Shown: piece after piece, positions 1 to 8,879 of the stretch
Layout of the letters: every line of letters starts with the position of its first letter
Numbering within the stretch: position 1 is the first letter of the stretch
From: Crocosphaera watsonii WH 8501
GTDB lineage: Bacteria; Cyanobacteriota; Cyanobacteriia; Cyanobacteriales; Microcystaceae
Direction: 5' to 3'
DNA length: 64,000 nt
NCBI RefSeq assembly: GCF_000167195.1
Contig: NZ_AADV02000001.1
Coordinates: forward strand, 434,001 to 498,000
Position numbers and translations under genes: made by a program
Notes under the pieces: generated by a model
The model's database searches: none
What the model saw: only the letters and a program-made list of their open reading frames with translations
What the model was told of the DNA's origin: nothing

Positions 1-752
1 ATCTTTTGGAGATGTGTCCCCCTCAATTTCAAAGGATTTATTTAGAGCAGTTAAGTTTACCTATTAGTCCAGATGTCCAAGAAAACTTACTCTGGGGTAA
101 TCAATTTCACCAATTGATGCAGCAACATTTTTTAGACTTACCTTTAGACTCCATTTTAAATATGGATCAAGAGTTAAAAAAGATAGTGCAGTCTTTATTA
201 AACTCTGTTAATGAACAACATGATCTTAGTTCCCACTCTTGGAGAGAAGCAGAACATTCTCGATCATTAGAAAAAGGTAATTATTTATTGACAGCTATCT
301 ATGATTTATTGATTATTCATGAAAATAAAGCACAGATTTTAGACTGGAAAACCTATTTAAAACCTCAAGATAAGCAAAAAATAGCAAATAATTGGCAAAC
401 AAAACTATATTTATATTTACTAGCAGAAACATCTAATTATTTACCTGAACAGATATCTATGACCTATTGGTTTGTTAAAATACCCCATGAACCTGAATGT
501 TTAACATTTCAATATAATCAGCAGCTACATCAGAAAACTACTCTACAATTAGAAAATTTATTAACTAATATCGATAACTATTTATTGGATGTAAATCAAA
601 ATAATATTGATTTACCTCATCATAAAACTTGTGAAAGTAATTGTCCTTATCATCAATCATTTTTCTCAGATGATAGTTATTTTAATAATTTAGAAGAGGA
701 TAATAATGATTTATTATTGATGATAGATGAAATAGAAGAAATTAGTATTTAA
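1..752 (+). CDS. PD-(D/E)XK nuclease family protein, 5' end cut by the window
   Basis: The frame is open to the left edge, so the true start lies outside; the in-frame TTG at 6 is only the first start-like codon. Near residue 105 the pattern D-L-L then L-D-W-K-T (YDLLI ... ILDWKT) matches the D...(D/E)xK active site of RecB/Cas4-like nucleases. Four cysteine/histidine-rich residues near the C-terminus (HHKTCESNCPYH) resemble the metal-binding tail of such proteins. Cyanobacterial relatives begin with a short helix ending in a C-P-x-x-F motif; here CPPQF is at residues 4-8, so only about a dozen residues are missing. Likely a cytosolic DNA-processing protein; substrate unknown. There is no Cas neighbour, so a CRISPR role is not supported. 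Confidence 0.7.
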   Translation, partial: LLEMCPPQFQRIYLEQLSLPISPDVQENLLWGNQFHQLMQQHFLDLPLDSILNMDQELKKIVQSLLNSVNEQHDLSSHSWREAEHSRSLEKGNYLLTAIYDLLIIHENKAQILDWKTYLKPQDKQKIANNWQTKLYLYLLAETSNYLPEQISMTYWFVKIPHEPECLTFQYNQQLHQKTTLQLENLLTNIDNYLLDVNQNNIDLPHHKTCESNCPYHQSFFSDDSYFNNLEEDNNDLLLMIDEIEEISI

Positions 753-859
753 TGCTAAAAGGATCAACCATAAACGTCTCTGAACAGATATAATAGGGAA
801 ATACAGAGGTTTAACAGAAGCTAAATTAAATGAAATCTTAGAAACGGATTAATTCTTAT

Positions 860-1429
860 TTAACTAGCATCAATTAAATCGGCTTTTTCAAAAATATATT
901 GAGGTGTCAAACTTAAATCGGGCAATAAATCATCTCCTAAACTATCATTACCTTGTTTGGTTTCTGGAGGGGAGTCAGGATAAAAAACAGTGATTTTTTT
1001 AACTTGTGTATCAATTAACCAAACTCGATCAACTCCTGCTTTTAAATATGCTTCTGCTTTCTCACTGATATCACTAAAAGATTGACCAGGGGAAATAACT
1101 TCAATAACTAAATCAGGAGGAATGGGACAAGCATCATCCTCTAAAATAATATTACCTAACTTCTCAAAAGAAACATATAATAAGTCAGGAAGGGGACACC
1201 AATCTTTACCCCCTCTTTTTAAACGCACTGCCCATTCTATGCCCACTTCTCCTTTATTTTCACTCCAATCATCTAAAAGTCTTGATAATTTCACTGTAAC
1301 ACGAGAATGATAGCGTTTTGGTGACATTTTTTGTGTTAATTCTCCATCAAAAAATTCATAATTTTCGTTAGCTAAAGGAGAGGAGAGAAACTCATCTAGT
1401 GTTAGGGTTGCTTTGGTTAAAGATTGCAT
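860..1429 (-). CDS. Uma2 family (DUF820) putative endonuclease
   Basis: A 189-residue protein of the Uma2/DUF820 family, which is greatly expanded in cyanobacteria and has a PD-(D/E)XK-like fold. Visible family motifs are YEFFDGEL near residue 24, P-D-L-L-Y-V near residue 80, P-P-D-L-V-I-E-V-I-S-P near residue 103 (the acidic E of the core), and the K-x-x-x-Y-L-x-x-G-V-x-x-V-W-L-I-D block near residues 123-140. Length is normal for the family. The start ATG at 1429 is followed directly by the usual N-terminal T-L-x-E-F-L stretch. Nuclease activity is assumed from the fold and rarely tested; the biological role is unknown. It stands alone and converges on the partial gene to its left. Confidence 0.85.
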   Translation of the reverse strand: MQSLTKATLTLDEFLSSPLANENYEFFDGELTQKMSPKRYHSRVTVKLSRLLDDWSENKGEVGIEWAVRLKRGGKDWCPLPDLLYVSFEKLGNIILEDDACPIPPDLVIEVISPGQSFSDISEKAEAYLKAGVDRVWLIDTQVKKITVFYPDSPPETKQGNDSLGDDLLPDLSLTPQYIFEKADLIDAS

Positions 1430-1692
1430 AATATTAATGTTCAGAGATTGTTTATCAACCAGGAACTAAGTAGGGTGGGTTAGAAGGCTATGATTTACGT
1501 TATCACAAGAATATAAGAATCCATCGTAAGCCACCATTTTTGTTGAAACAATCCAGTAGGGTGCGCTAAGCGCCAACTTTTGTTTTAGATATTAACTCAC
1601 CAATTTATTATCGAGAGAATAGGGTCTAAAACCTGGCTTTTTAAAGCGAAACGTTTTTGAGGCGAGGCTTAAATCCTCGTTTCAAAAACAAC

Positions 1693-1713
1693 TTCTGACT
1701 TCTGACTTCTGAC
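1693..1713. repeat. Heptanucleotide tandem repeat (TTCTGAC x3)
   Basis: Three perfect tandem copies of TTCTGAC. Short tandem heptamers (STRR-type) are a known feature of cyanobacterial genomes; a GGAGTTM version of the same kind is seen at 21141-21207. Confidence 0.8.
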
Positions 1714-1750
1714 TTCGTTAAGCCGCAGGGCAGCAAAATTAAAAGGTTTT

Positions 1751-1776
1751 GGTGTATTACGCTATGCTAATACACC
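1751..1776. repeat. Hairpin with 9-bp perfect arms
   Basis: GGTGTATTA and TAATACACC flank an 8-base loop. There is no T-run, so it is more likely a dispersed palindromic repeat than a terminator. Confidence 0.7.
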
Positions 1777-2041
1777 CTACAATTATTTACTGATTTCCTG
1801 TAGAGACGTTTCTAGGAGTTTCGCATCGTACATTATTACTACAACTGAAGCGCGAAATTCCGTTGTTTGAGGGAATTGGCGTTGCCAAAGGCACTCGCGG
1901 AGCGAGACCGCAAATAAAGCATCCAAAAACCAGAGTGAGTCAGAAAATTGTATCTCTTGATACTTTTAATATCGGATGCACATTTCAGATTTTCTGTCAA
2001 TGCGAAACTCCTAACGACTATAATAAATAAACTCGTGTTAA

Positions 2042-3124
2042 TCAATTATCTATCCAATTAGATAAATAAGGGCTAACTTTAACTAAATATTTACGCAAAT
2101 TTTTATAATCAACTAATTTTTCAGACTGAAGACGGCCTAGTATAATACCAGGATGCCTTTTTTGAGTTTTAGCAAAATCACTAATCACTTTTCCTGAAAA
2201 CTTAGGTTGATTTTCTTGAACAAAATTTGAAAAAGTATCAGGAGTAATCAGCCAATTTTTAGCTAATGTATTCGCTTCCACTTCTTCTTTATTGTCTTCT
2301 AAATCTGTTAAATTATCTAAATAAATTCCTTCGTGTTCTGCAACAATATGCCCAATTTCGTGCATTAAAGTAAACCAAAAAGAATCAATGCGATTGTATC
2401 TTAATGTCAGAGCGATCACAGGATTATCGTTAATAGGAAATGTTGCTCCATCAAGATAGGTTTTATTAAGATGAGGAACAATAATAAAATAAACACCTAA
2501 CTCTTCTAATATTTTGGGAATTCTAGTAATCATTTCTTCTTCCTCTGCACAAGAGAGTATCCTAGTAATTTCTAGCTTAAATTGTTCAAGATTAAAGTCT
2601 GCAACTTGATATTGTTTAGCTAGAAACTCAACTCGCCTTTTCCAAGCAATCAAAGATGTGTATTCAGGATTTAATTGATGGTTATGACGAAAATTAGCCC
2701 CTAAAACTGGTTCTTGTAAAGTATTTTTGATACCTAAGAAATCACAAATTTCTTGTTCTAGTTTATCTAAAGAGTCAGTTGGTTTAATCCACTGACATTT
2801 AATTAATTCGGTAACAGGAGCAATAGTGTACAAACGACTCCGACGCTGAATATCAGAGTCGCTTTCCTGCTTTTTTGCTAAAAAAAGTTGATAATTAGCT
2901 TCTAAGTTTTGCCAAAATTTTGCTGATGTTCCGAATGCTTTAGATAATTCTATGGCAGTTTCGGGTGTAATTTGTTTCGTTCCCTTTATGATTTCATTGA
3001 TAACTTGAGGGGGACGATTCATAATGTTAGCTAAATCTTTTTGAGTCCATCCACGAGCTTCTAATTCTCGTTTAAGAATTCGTCCAGGTTGGCTAACTCG
3101 TGCAGCTTTTAAATTGTTCCCCAT
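2042..3124 (-). CDS. higA: HigA-like antitoxin fused to an ImmA/IrrE-type metallopeptidase
   Basis: A 360-residue protein. Residues 13-70 form a HigA-type XRE helix-turn-helix (GWTQKDLANIMNRPPQVINE, then T-P-E-T-A-I-x-L-S-x-A-F). Residues 200-330 contain an ImmA/IrrE-like zinc peptidase domain with HEIGH at 255-259 (zinc-binding histidines and catalytic Glu). It follows the toxin gene with a 16-base gap, so the two are one transcription unit with toxin first, the usual HigBA order. The antitoxin is expected to bind its own promoter and the toxin. The peptidase extension is much longer than a classical HigA (about 100 residues) and could allow self-processing or regulated decay; that role is inference. 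ATG start with an upstream GGAGGAG Shine-Dalgarno. Confidence 0.85.
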   Translation of the reverse strand: MGNNLKAARVSQPGRILKRELEARGWTQKDLANIMNRPPQVINEIIKGTKQITPETAIELSKAFGTSAKFWQNLEANYQLFLAKKQESDSDIQRRSRLYTIAPVTELIKCQWIKPTDSLDKLEQEICDFLGIKNTLQEPVLGANFRHNHQLNPEYTSLIAWKRRVEFLAKQYQVADFNLEQFKLEITRILSCAEEEEMITRIPKILEELGVYFIIVPHLNKTYLDGATFPINDNPVIALTLRYNRIDSFWFTLMHEIGHIVAEHEGIYLDNLTDLEDNKEEVEANTLAKNWLITPDTFSNFVQENQPKFSGKVISDFAKTQKRHPGIILGRLQSEKLVDYKNLRKYLVKVSPYLSNWIDN

Positions 3125-3140
3125 AGTTCTCCTCCTCCTA

Positions 3141-3461
3141 TTAATGGTAATCTTCTATATCAATAATCAGAATATACTTTCCTTGAGCATCTTTTTTAAT
3201 TACTACAATTAAACGCCATTGATTGTTCAAACGTAAAGAGCTTTGTCCCTCTTTTCCTCTTCTTCCTGATAGTTTTTCAAACCTCAGTCCTTTTAAAGGA
3301 TATAATTCTTGTTCATTTTCTGCTGCATCGATAACTGACATAATATCAAAAAAGTTGTCCACCACGACATCGGGATATTTGTGAGCATTTTTTTCCTCGG
3401 TATAAAGTGCTTCTATTTTTTTCTTTTTAAATTCAAATCTCACGACACATTCCTCTGTCAT
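3141..3461 (-). CDS. higB: HigB/RelE-type toxin
   Basis: A 106-residue protein of the HigB branch of the RelE/ParE superfamily, predicted to cleave mRNA at the ribosome. Family features include the central F-x-x-I-M-S-V-I-D-A-A, then L-Y-P-L-K-G-L-R-F-E-K-L-S-G-R-R, the R-L-N-N-Q-W-R-L-I-V strand, and the closing I-x-D-I-E-D-Y-H, which is almost diagnostic for HigB. Length is normal and the gene looks intact. It lies directly upstream of the HigA-like antitoxin on the same strand. The start ATG at 3461 was chosen because the family N-terminus follows; no longer frame is credible. Confidence 0.88.
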   Translation of the reverse strand: MTEECVVRFEFKKKKIEALYTEEKNAHKYPDVVVDNFFDIMSVIDAAENEQELYPLKGLRFEKLSGRRGKEGQSSLRLNNQWRLIVVIKKDAQGKYILIIDIEDYH

Positions 3462-3878
3462 GGTTAGTCTTTCTGCATTATAATACAGTTAACTTCAGAC
3501 ATAGGGTGAATCGCTAAATTTATAATATGACATATTTCAAAATTAAGCTACTCTCGGGCTGTTTCCTCAACACTATGTGTAGTAAGGTCTTGGTGAAATA
3601 GCACTATATATGGTGTTTTAACTTTTGTAAAATGACTAATTGTCCTGTACTACTACACCAGATGTGGAAATATAAAATTTTTCCTAAATCTTCACAAAGA
3701 GTCTTCTTGAGTGATTGTTTCTGTTGCGCAATAGTTAAATCAAAAAACCATAGCACTAGACTAATGGTTAAGATTTAATTTCAGTAATTAAGGTAAAACT
3801 GACCAAACTATCCCACAGACAGCGATATACTAAGCAATGAAGCCAACGATCTGAACTTAATAACCTGTCTTAAACAAA
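3462..3878. promoter_or_regulatory. Divergent intergenic region upstream of higBA and ndhA
   Basis: About 420 bases between two divergently read units. It must hold the promoters for the toxin-antitoxin pair (left) and for the ndh operon (right). I see AT-rich stretches but no element I can place with confidence, and no gene. Confidence 0.5.
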
Positions 3879-4997
3879 ATGAATTCAGGAATCGACCTAC
3901 AAGCACGTTTTATCGAGTCTCTAACAGCCTTAGGCATACCCAACGGGGCTGCAAAAGCCCTCTGGATACCTTTACCCTCATTTTTAATGATTATTGCCGC
4001 AACGGTAGGGGTTTTGGTGGTAGTTTGGTTAGAAAGAAAAATCTCTGCTGCTGCCCAACAACGCATCGGTCCCGAATACGCCGGGCCTTTGGGAGTATTA
4101 CAACCAGTAGCAGACGGCATTAAATTAGTCTTTAAAGAAGATATTATCCCTGCTAAAGCCGATCCCTGGTTATTCACCTTGGGACCAGTTTTAGTGGTAC
4201 TTCCCGTCTTCGTTTCTTATTTAATTGTCCCCTTTGGACAAAATCTGGTGGTAACTGACCTAAATGTGGGTATTTTCTTCTGGATCACCTTATCCAGTGT
4301 CGTACCTATTGGACTACTAATGGCGGGATATGCTTCTAATAACAAGTATTCTCTCTTGGGAGGTTTACGGGCTGCTGCACAATCCATTAGTTACGAAATT
4401 CCTCTGGCTTTATCTGTATTAGCAGTTGTCATGATGTCCAATAGCCTCAGCACCATCGATATTGTAGAACAACAATCGGGATATGGTATTTTGGGCTGGA
4501 ACATTTGGCGGCAACCAGTGGGCTTTTTCATCTTTTGGATCGCTGCTTTAGCTGAATGTGAGAGACTACCTTTTGATTTACCCGAAGCAGAAGAAGAAAT
4601 TGTAGCCGGGTATCAAACGGAATACGCTGGCATGAAATTCGCTCTCTTTTATCTAGGTTCATACGTTAACTTAGTATTATCGGCCTTAGTTTTTGCCATC
4701 CTCTACTTAGGGGGTTGGGAGTCTCCTATTCCCTTAGATAAGTTAGCCGGATGGTTGGGAGTGAGTCAAGATAGTTCTTGGTTACAGGTGATCACAGCCT
4801 CTTTAGGTATTACCATGACCGTGTTGAAAGCCTATTTTCTCATTTTTATTGCCATTCTCATGCGTTGGACCGTTCCCCGTGTGCGCATTGACCAATTATT
4901 AGATTTAGGTTGGAAATTTCTCTTACCTGTCTCTCTGGTAAATCTCCTATTAACGGCTGCCTTGAAATTAGCCTTTCCTGTGGCATTCGGCGGTTAA
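3879..4997 (+). CDS. ndhA: NAD(P)H-quinone oxidoreductase subunit 1 (NdhA)
   Basis: The 372-residue membrane subunit equivalent to NuoH/ND1 of complex I, located in the thylakoid membrane next to the quinone channel of NDH-1. It has about eight hydrophobic segments and the conserved family stretches [14 protein letters not shown] near residues 52-65 and the acidic loop [14 protein letters not shown] near residues 226-239. Length is as in other cyanobacteria. It is first in the operon ndhA-ndhI-ndhG-ndhE, read in one direction with short gaps (33 bases to ndhI). The complex serves cyclic electron flow around photosystem I, respiration and CO2 uptake. Confidence 0.98.
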   Translation: MNSGIDLQARFIESLTALGIPNGAAKALWIPLPSFLMIIAATVGVLVVVWLERKISAAAQQRIGPEYAGPLGVLQPVADGIKLVFKEDIIPAKADPWLFTLGPVLVVLPVFVSYLIVPFGQNLVVTDLNVGIFFWITLSSVVPIGLLMAGYASNNKYSLLGGLRAAAQSISYEIPLALSVLAVVMMSNSLSTIDIVEQQSGYGILGWNIWRQPVGFFIFWIAALAECERLPFDLPEAEEEIVAGYQTEYAGMKFALFYLGSYVNLVLSALVFAILYLGGWESPIPLDKLAGWLGVSQDSSWLQVITASLGITMTVLKAYFLIFIAILMRWTVPRVRIDQLLDLGWKFLLPVSLVNLLLTAALKLAFPVAFGG

Positions 4998-5030
4998 TTT
5001 TTGTTGTTAAGAAATTAGGGAATAAACATC

Positions 5031-5621
5031 ATGTTTAGTATGCTCAAACAAGTTAGCGATTACGCTAAAGGGACAATCGAAGCAGCCAAATATATTGGTC
5101 AAGGTTTGTCTGTAACCTTTGACCATATGCGTCGTCGTCCGGTAACTGTACAATATCCTTACGAAAAATTGATTCCCTCAGAGAGATTTAGGGGTAGAAT
5201 TCACTATGAATTTGACAAGTGTATCGCTTGTGAAGTTTGTGTGAGAGTTTGTCCCATTAATCTTCCTGTAGTTGATTGGGAATTTAATAAGGCTAGTAAA
5301 AAGAAAGAACTCAAGCACTATAGTATTGATTTTGGAGTTTGTATTTTCTGTGGTAATTGTGTGGAATATTGTCCCACAAACTGTCTATCCATGACAGAAG
5401 AATACGAACTAGCTACTTACGATCGCCATGAGCTAAATTACGATAACGTAGCTCTGGGACGCTTGCCTTATAAAGTGACCCAAGATCCTATGGTAACACC
5501 GTTAAGGGAGTTAAATTATTTACCCAAAGGTGTGCTAGATCCTCATGATTTACCCCCAGGAAGTCAACGACCCGGTAAACGCCCGGAGGAAATTATTGAA
5601 GAAGCCAACTCTTCTTCATAG
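5031..5621 (+). CDS. ndhI: NAD(P)H-quinone oxidoreductase subunit I (2x[4Fe-4S])
   Basis: The 196-residue peripheral-arm subunit carrying two 4Fe-4S clusters of NDH-1. Cysteine sets are C64-x2-C67-x2-C70-x3-C74-P and C104-x2-C107-x2-C110-x3-C114-P, the ferredoxin-type double-cluster pattern of NuoI/NdhI. The N-terminal amphipathic stretch (A-K-Y-I-G-Q-G-L) is typical for membrane attachment. Its clusters pass electrons to the quinone site next to NdhA. It sits 33 bases after ndhA. Confidence 0.98.
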   Translation: MFSMLKQVSDYAKGTIEAAKYIGQGLSVTFDHMRRRPVTVQYPYEKLIPSERFRGRIHYEFDKCIACEVCVRVCPINLPVVDWEFNKASKKKELKHYSIDFGVCIFCGNCVEYCPTNCLSMTEEYELATYDRHELNYDNVALGRLPYKVTQDPMVTPLRELNYLPKGVLDPHDLPPGSQRPGKRPEEIIEEANSSS

Positions 5622-5794
5622 TTAATAGGTAGTTGACGGAAAATTGTCCAAAAAATAAACAATTTTTTGTCAACTTTCAACTACGGTAACATGGGCTTCC
5701 AGCCTGTACAATGAGGACTTGTACTGAGCTTTTCGAAGTCTGCTTGTGTTACAGATGTATCCATTATTCACTAAAAAAAGGAGAGTCAATAAGC

Positions 5795-6421
5795 GTGAAT
5801 TTAGCTGAAGGAGTCCAAATTATTTCCTTTGCCATCTTAGCAGGATTAGTTATCATCACTGCTTTAGGTGTGGTCTTGCTGGAAAATATTGTTTATTCTG
5901 CCTTCTTATTGGGAGGAGTATTTATCAGTATTTCGGGGATTTATATCCTGTTAAATGCTGATTTCGTAGCTGCTGCACAGGTATTAATTTATGTAGGTGC
6001 AGTCAATGTTTTAATCTTGTTTGCTATCATGTTGGTTAATAAAAAACAAGATTATTCCAGCATACCTACACCCTGGATACGTCGTGGAGCAACTGCTTTA
6101 GTTTGTGCAGGACTCTTTGCCCTATTAGGGACAATGGTTTTGATAACCCCTTGGTCCATAGAAAGTAATGCTCCGGGGTTGATTGAAAATACTGTTGTCG
6201 AAATTGGTAAACATTTCTTTAGCGATTTTCTCTTGCCTTTTGAGTTGGCATCTGTTCTCTTACTGATGGCAATGGTAGGAGCAATTGTTTTAGCACGTCG
6301 TGACTTTATTCCCGATACTTTACCAACGGAAGATGGTGTTATCACTTCATTACAACTGCCTGAAAAATTGAGTGAACTAGAATCAAGAGAATTGTCTGCT
6401 TCTAAATCATCTGAATCGTAG
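5795..6421 (+). CDS. ndhG: NAD(P)H-quinone oxidoreductase subunit 6 (NdhG)
   Basis: A membrane subunit of NDH-1 (NuoJ/ND6 equivalent) of about 208 residues with five hydrophobic segments; the conserved Y-V-G-A-V-N-V-L-I-L-F-A-I-M-L motif is clear. I place the start at the GTG at 5795 because it follows AAAGGAGAG at a good distance and gives the family N-terminus (M-N-L-A-E-G-V-Q). A longer in-frame reading from ATG 5711 adds 28 residues of cysteine-rich sequence unlike the family and is probably not translated. The 173-base gap after ndhI is the longest in the operon and includes an imperfect inverted repeat around 5632-5680 (GTTGAC/GTCAAC). Confidence 0.95.
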   Translation: MNLAEGVQIISFAILAGLVIITALGVVLLENIVYSAFLLGGVFISISGIYILLNADFVAAAQVLIYVGAVNVLILFAIMLVNKKQDYSSIPTPWIRRGATALVCAGLFALLGTMVLITPWSIESNAPGLIENTVVEIGKHFFSDFLLPFELASVLLLMAMVGAIVLARRDFIPDTLPTEDGVITSLQLPEKLSELESRELSASKSSES

Positions 6422-6467
6422 AAAATTGAATTTTACTGTTATTTAGTTTGTAAAAATTTGAGGTATT

Positions 6468-6779
6468 ATGGAAATAAGTTTAGAGTTTTGTTTACTGTTA
6501 GCCGCTGCACTTTTCTGTATTGGGATTTATGGATTAGTGACCAGTCGCAATGCAGTGAGAGTTTTAATGTCTATTGAATTACTGTTAAATGCAGTTAATT
6601 TGAACTTAATGGGATTTTCTAATTTTCTTGATCCTGTTGGTATTAAAGGTCAAATTTTTACCATATTTGTGATTACTGTAGCAGCAGCAGAGGCAGCCGT
6701 TGGGTTAGCTATTGTCTTAACAATTTATCGTAACCGCGAAACAACAGACATGGAACAATTTAATCTCTTGAAATGGTAA
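6468..6779 (+). CDS. ndhE: NAD(P)H-quinone oxidoreductase subunit 4L (NdhE)
   Basis: A 103-residue protein with three membrane helices, the NuoK/ND4L equivalent of NDH-1. The conserved glutamate in the second helix is seen in [11 protein letters not shown] near residue 36, and a second acidic residue in [10 protein letters not shown] near residue 73; both belong to the proton-pumping channel. It is last in the ndhAIGE operon and is followed by a strong terminator. Confidence 0.97.
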   Translation: MEISLEFCLLLAAALFCIGIYGLVTSRNAVRVLMSIELLLNAVNLNLMGFSNFLDPVGIKGQIFTIFVITVAAAEAAVGLAIVLTIYRNRETTDMEQFNLLKW

Positions 6780-6789
6780 TTTGAAAAAG

Positions 6790-6826
6790 GTAGAATGTAT
6801 TTTTTTAAACATTCTACTTTTTTTTT
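6790..6826 (+). terminator. Rho-independent terminator of the ndh operon
   Basis: Stem GTAGAATGT / ACATTCTAC (9 bp), loop of 10 bases, then nine T residues. It overlaps the 3' end of the converging gene at 6814-7362: the right arm holds that gene's TAG stop codon and the T-run encodes its terminal lysines. It may work in both directions. Confidence 0.9.
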
Positions 6827-7362
6827 CGCTTATAACGCCGTTTTTTTGGCTTTTTCTGAGACTGTTTAAAATGACTAACAACAATATCACTTATACTATG
6901 ACTCATGGCACCTAATTCTAACCCAATAAAGGTAATAAGTGCTTCCCCTAAATATTGATTTTTTAGCAATTGAAAGTTAGTTTCTGCAACCTCACGCCAA
7001 TTCCAATTAAACCCCCAAATGAATTGAGCGATCGCAATTACAAAAACAGCTACAATCAAAACAATAATGAAGATATAAATAATTCGTATCACCGTTCCTA
7101 CGATTAACCCATGAGAGAAAAAAGAACGATGTTTTAAACAAGACTGATAGGGGAACCAAACCCAGCGTATCATCCCCCAACGTTTATACTGTATAGAATA
7201 AATATCCAAGTCAGGACCAAACATTAAGCCACTGAATAAATACGCAGCACTAAACCATAATAGCCATTCCCATTGACGAGTGAGAATATAGGTTATGACC
7301 GCCAAGGGAGGTAAACTAAGATAGGTGATGCGATCGTGAGTACGGCCAGAAGGCATGATCAT
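6814..7362 (-). CDS. DUF2227-type putative metal-binding membrane protein
   Basis: A 182-residue integral membrane protein. The N-terminal P-S-G-R-T-H-D-R-I-T, the G-P-D-L-D block near residue 49 and the C-L-K-H-R-S-F-F-S-H-G block near residue 77 carry the conserved His/Asp residues of the DUF2227 family, which resembles YdjM-like membrane hydrolases. Four hydrophobic segments are visible, and the C-terminus is strongly basic (K-K-P-K-K-R-R-Y-K-R-K-K-K). The start could be the ATG at 7362 or the one two codons later, which matches the family start M-P-S-G-R-T-H better. It converges on the ndh operon. The exact biochemical role is unknown. Confidence 0.8.
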   Translation of the reverse strand: MIMPSGRTHDRITYLSLPPLAVITYILTRQWEWLLWFSAAYLFSGLMFGPDLDIYSIQYKRWGMIRWVWFPYQSCLKHRSFFSHGLIVGTVIRIIYIFIIVLIVAVFVIAIAQFIWGFNWNWREVAETNFQLLKNQYLGEALITFIGLELGAMSHSISDIVVSHFKQSQKKPKKRRYKRKKK

Positions 7363-7477
7363 CAGTTATGAGTTATCAGTTATTCTCAAAGACGGTTATT
7401 GGTTGTGAAGTTTCCCGAAAAAATAAAAAAGGTTGGCTTTTTCCGATAGATGTGTTACGATAACAAAGCATGAGCAA

Positions 7478-7549
7478 GGGCGATTAGCTCAGCGGTAGAG
7501 CTCCTGCCTTACAAGCAGGCTGTCACTGGTTCAAATCCAGTATCGCCCA
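7478..7549 (+). tRNA. tRNA-Val (anticodon TAC)
   Basis: A 72-nt cloverleaf. The acceptor arms GGGCGAT and ATCGCCC pair fully, the D-arm is TAGCTCAGCGGTAGAGC, and the anticodon stem CCTGC/GCAGG encloses loop CTTACAA with anticodon TAC. The T-arm GGTTCAAATCC is normal. CCA is not encoded, as usual in cyanobacteria. Confidence 0.97.
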
Positions 7550-7621
7550 CTACTATTAAAACCTCCGAGGTACCCTAACTAAAATCCGTTACAGTTGGGG
7601 ACTTCTTTTGACATTTTAGTT

Positions 7622-8870
7622 GTTGAACTTCCCTCGCTGAAAGACGAGGGATTCCCATATAGACTCTTAACTAGACTACTGAAATAGTCCCCGTCAGACC
7701 GCCATTACTGGGCTGTTTAACCACGGGCGCACCGACCGCGTCTTGGTGCAGCTCGGTCTTGGGGGTTTCCCCCAAGACCGAGCTGCACCGCAGTTTGCTC
7801 TAAACCTCTTTGTTTTCTTATTAATGAAGCTGCAACGTCTCTATCTTGTTCATAGCCACATTCAAGACATTTATGAACTCTTACATCTAGCTCTTTTTTC
7901 CCTGTATGTGTTCCACAATTAGGACAAATTTGCGAAGTGTAATCTTTATCAACTTTGGCAAAATATGTATCTGTTTGACTACAAACATATTCTAGTATAG
8001 TGAAAAATTGACCTATTCCCATATCTAATGATTGTTTACAAAACATACCTTTAGACCATGAATTGAAGTTAATATCCTCTACAAATATCATTCCTGATTC
8101 TTGGCAAAGTTGATGAGATAATTTGAAATGATAATCTTTCCTTCTATTAGCTACCCTAATGCGTGACCATGAGGACTAGGCAATGGTACATCAACATCAA
8201 GTTAAATCATCAAATTAACATAATAACCAGATGCTTTTTTTATGATTTGGGCTTGTTTGATCTTAAACCCATCAGGAATATCCCTGGATTTCTTTAACTT
8301 AATATTTTTAAGCAAAGGTATCTTGAGGTAACTGCCATTTAATTCAATTTTATTGCTAATTAGGTTAAAAGACTTCATTTTCTTTTTATATCGAGGAAAA
8401 CCCATTCCTTTAGATTTCATGTCATTAAATGCTCTATCTAATTTCCGCAATGTTTGCTGCATAGCTTGAGCATTACCTGACTTAAGCAAAGGATTAGTCT
8501 TTTTTGCCTTGGTTAACTCAGTAGATTGAAAATGGTAAGCGCGGATATTCAAATGGTTCAACAATATATTCAGAGTAAAGTGAACATTTGTTTATCTCGC
8601 AACTACGAGAGTTAAACCAAAGCTTTCTAATATAGAGAGCGTAATTCCAAACAGACTTACAAACATTTAGATTATGTTCAATTACTTCTATTTGTTTTTT
8701 CGTTGGCTGTAACTTGTAGTTGTAAGTTAGATTTAGCATTTCGACAGAGATGCTTATGTTGATATACTAATCCTATCACAACTTTTACAAAGCAATAGCT
8801 TAAATTGTAAAACTAAATCCGCTTACATCCCTTCACGGGACGTGAGGGTCTTACGCTCCCTAGATAAAAA
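7622..8870 (-). mobile_element. IS200/IS605-group element with degraded tnpB, no tnpA
   Basis: The right end lies at the left: a hairpin CTCGTCTTTCAGCGAG (minus-strand reading) is followed by GGAAGTTCAA. The left end, at 8780-8870, holds a CACGTCCCGTG-type hairpin. In between is a broken tnpB. There are no terminal inverted repeats, as expected for this group. Exact ends are estimates. It lies just downstream of the thioredoxin-reductase-like gene. Confidence 0.75.
7717..8739 (-). pseudogene. tnpB: tnpB (RNA-guided nuclease of IS200/IS605), frameshifted and internally deleted
   Basis: Three pieces in different frames. 8518-8739 has the N-terminus (N-L-T-Y-N-Y-K-L-Q-P-T-K-K-Q). 8202-8564 has the middle (G-F-P-R-Y-K-K). 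7717-8091 has the C-terminal half, with I-F-V-E-D-I-N-F (RuvC Glu), a C-P-N-C...C-L-E-C zinc ribbon and D-R-D-V-A-A (RuvC Asp). Between 8091 and 8202 the part that should hold the first RuvC Asp (L-D-L-G) is missing. A full-length relative in this window is about 427 residues, so this copy cannot be active. The end (G-G-N-P-Q-D-R-A-A-P-R-R) is low-complexity and probably not ancestral. Confidence 0.85.
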
Positions 8871-8879
8871 TCTTCGTAG

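Larger units (their letters stand above)
1430..2041. other. Gene-free region with small repeats
   Basis: About 610 bases without a convincing gene. It contains a short GTAGGGTG-type repeat near 1470, three tandem TTCTGAC heptamers at 1693-1713 and a hairpin at 1751-1776. A 68-codon reverse frame at 1839-2045 has no recognisable motif and was not called. Confidence 0.6.

Noticed and set aside
1-752. Possible Cas4
   Set aside because: The nuclease fold is compatible, but there are no cas genes or arrays nearby and the cysteine pattern is not convincing for the Cas4 cluster.
799-852. 17-codon open piece (K-Y-R-G-L-T-E-A-K-L-N) after the first gene
   Set aside because: No start and too short; may be a remnant but unsupported.
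1839-2045. 68-codon reverse reading frame
   Set aside because: No motif, no plausible Shine-Dalgarno, and it overlaps small-repeat sequence next to higA.
5711-5794. ATG 5711 as start of ndhG
   Set aside because: The added 28 residues do not match the family; GTG 5795 has a good Shine-Dalgarno and the family N-terminus.
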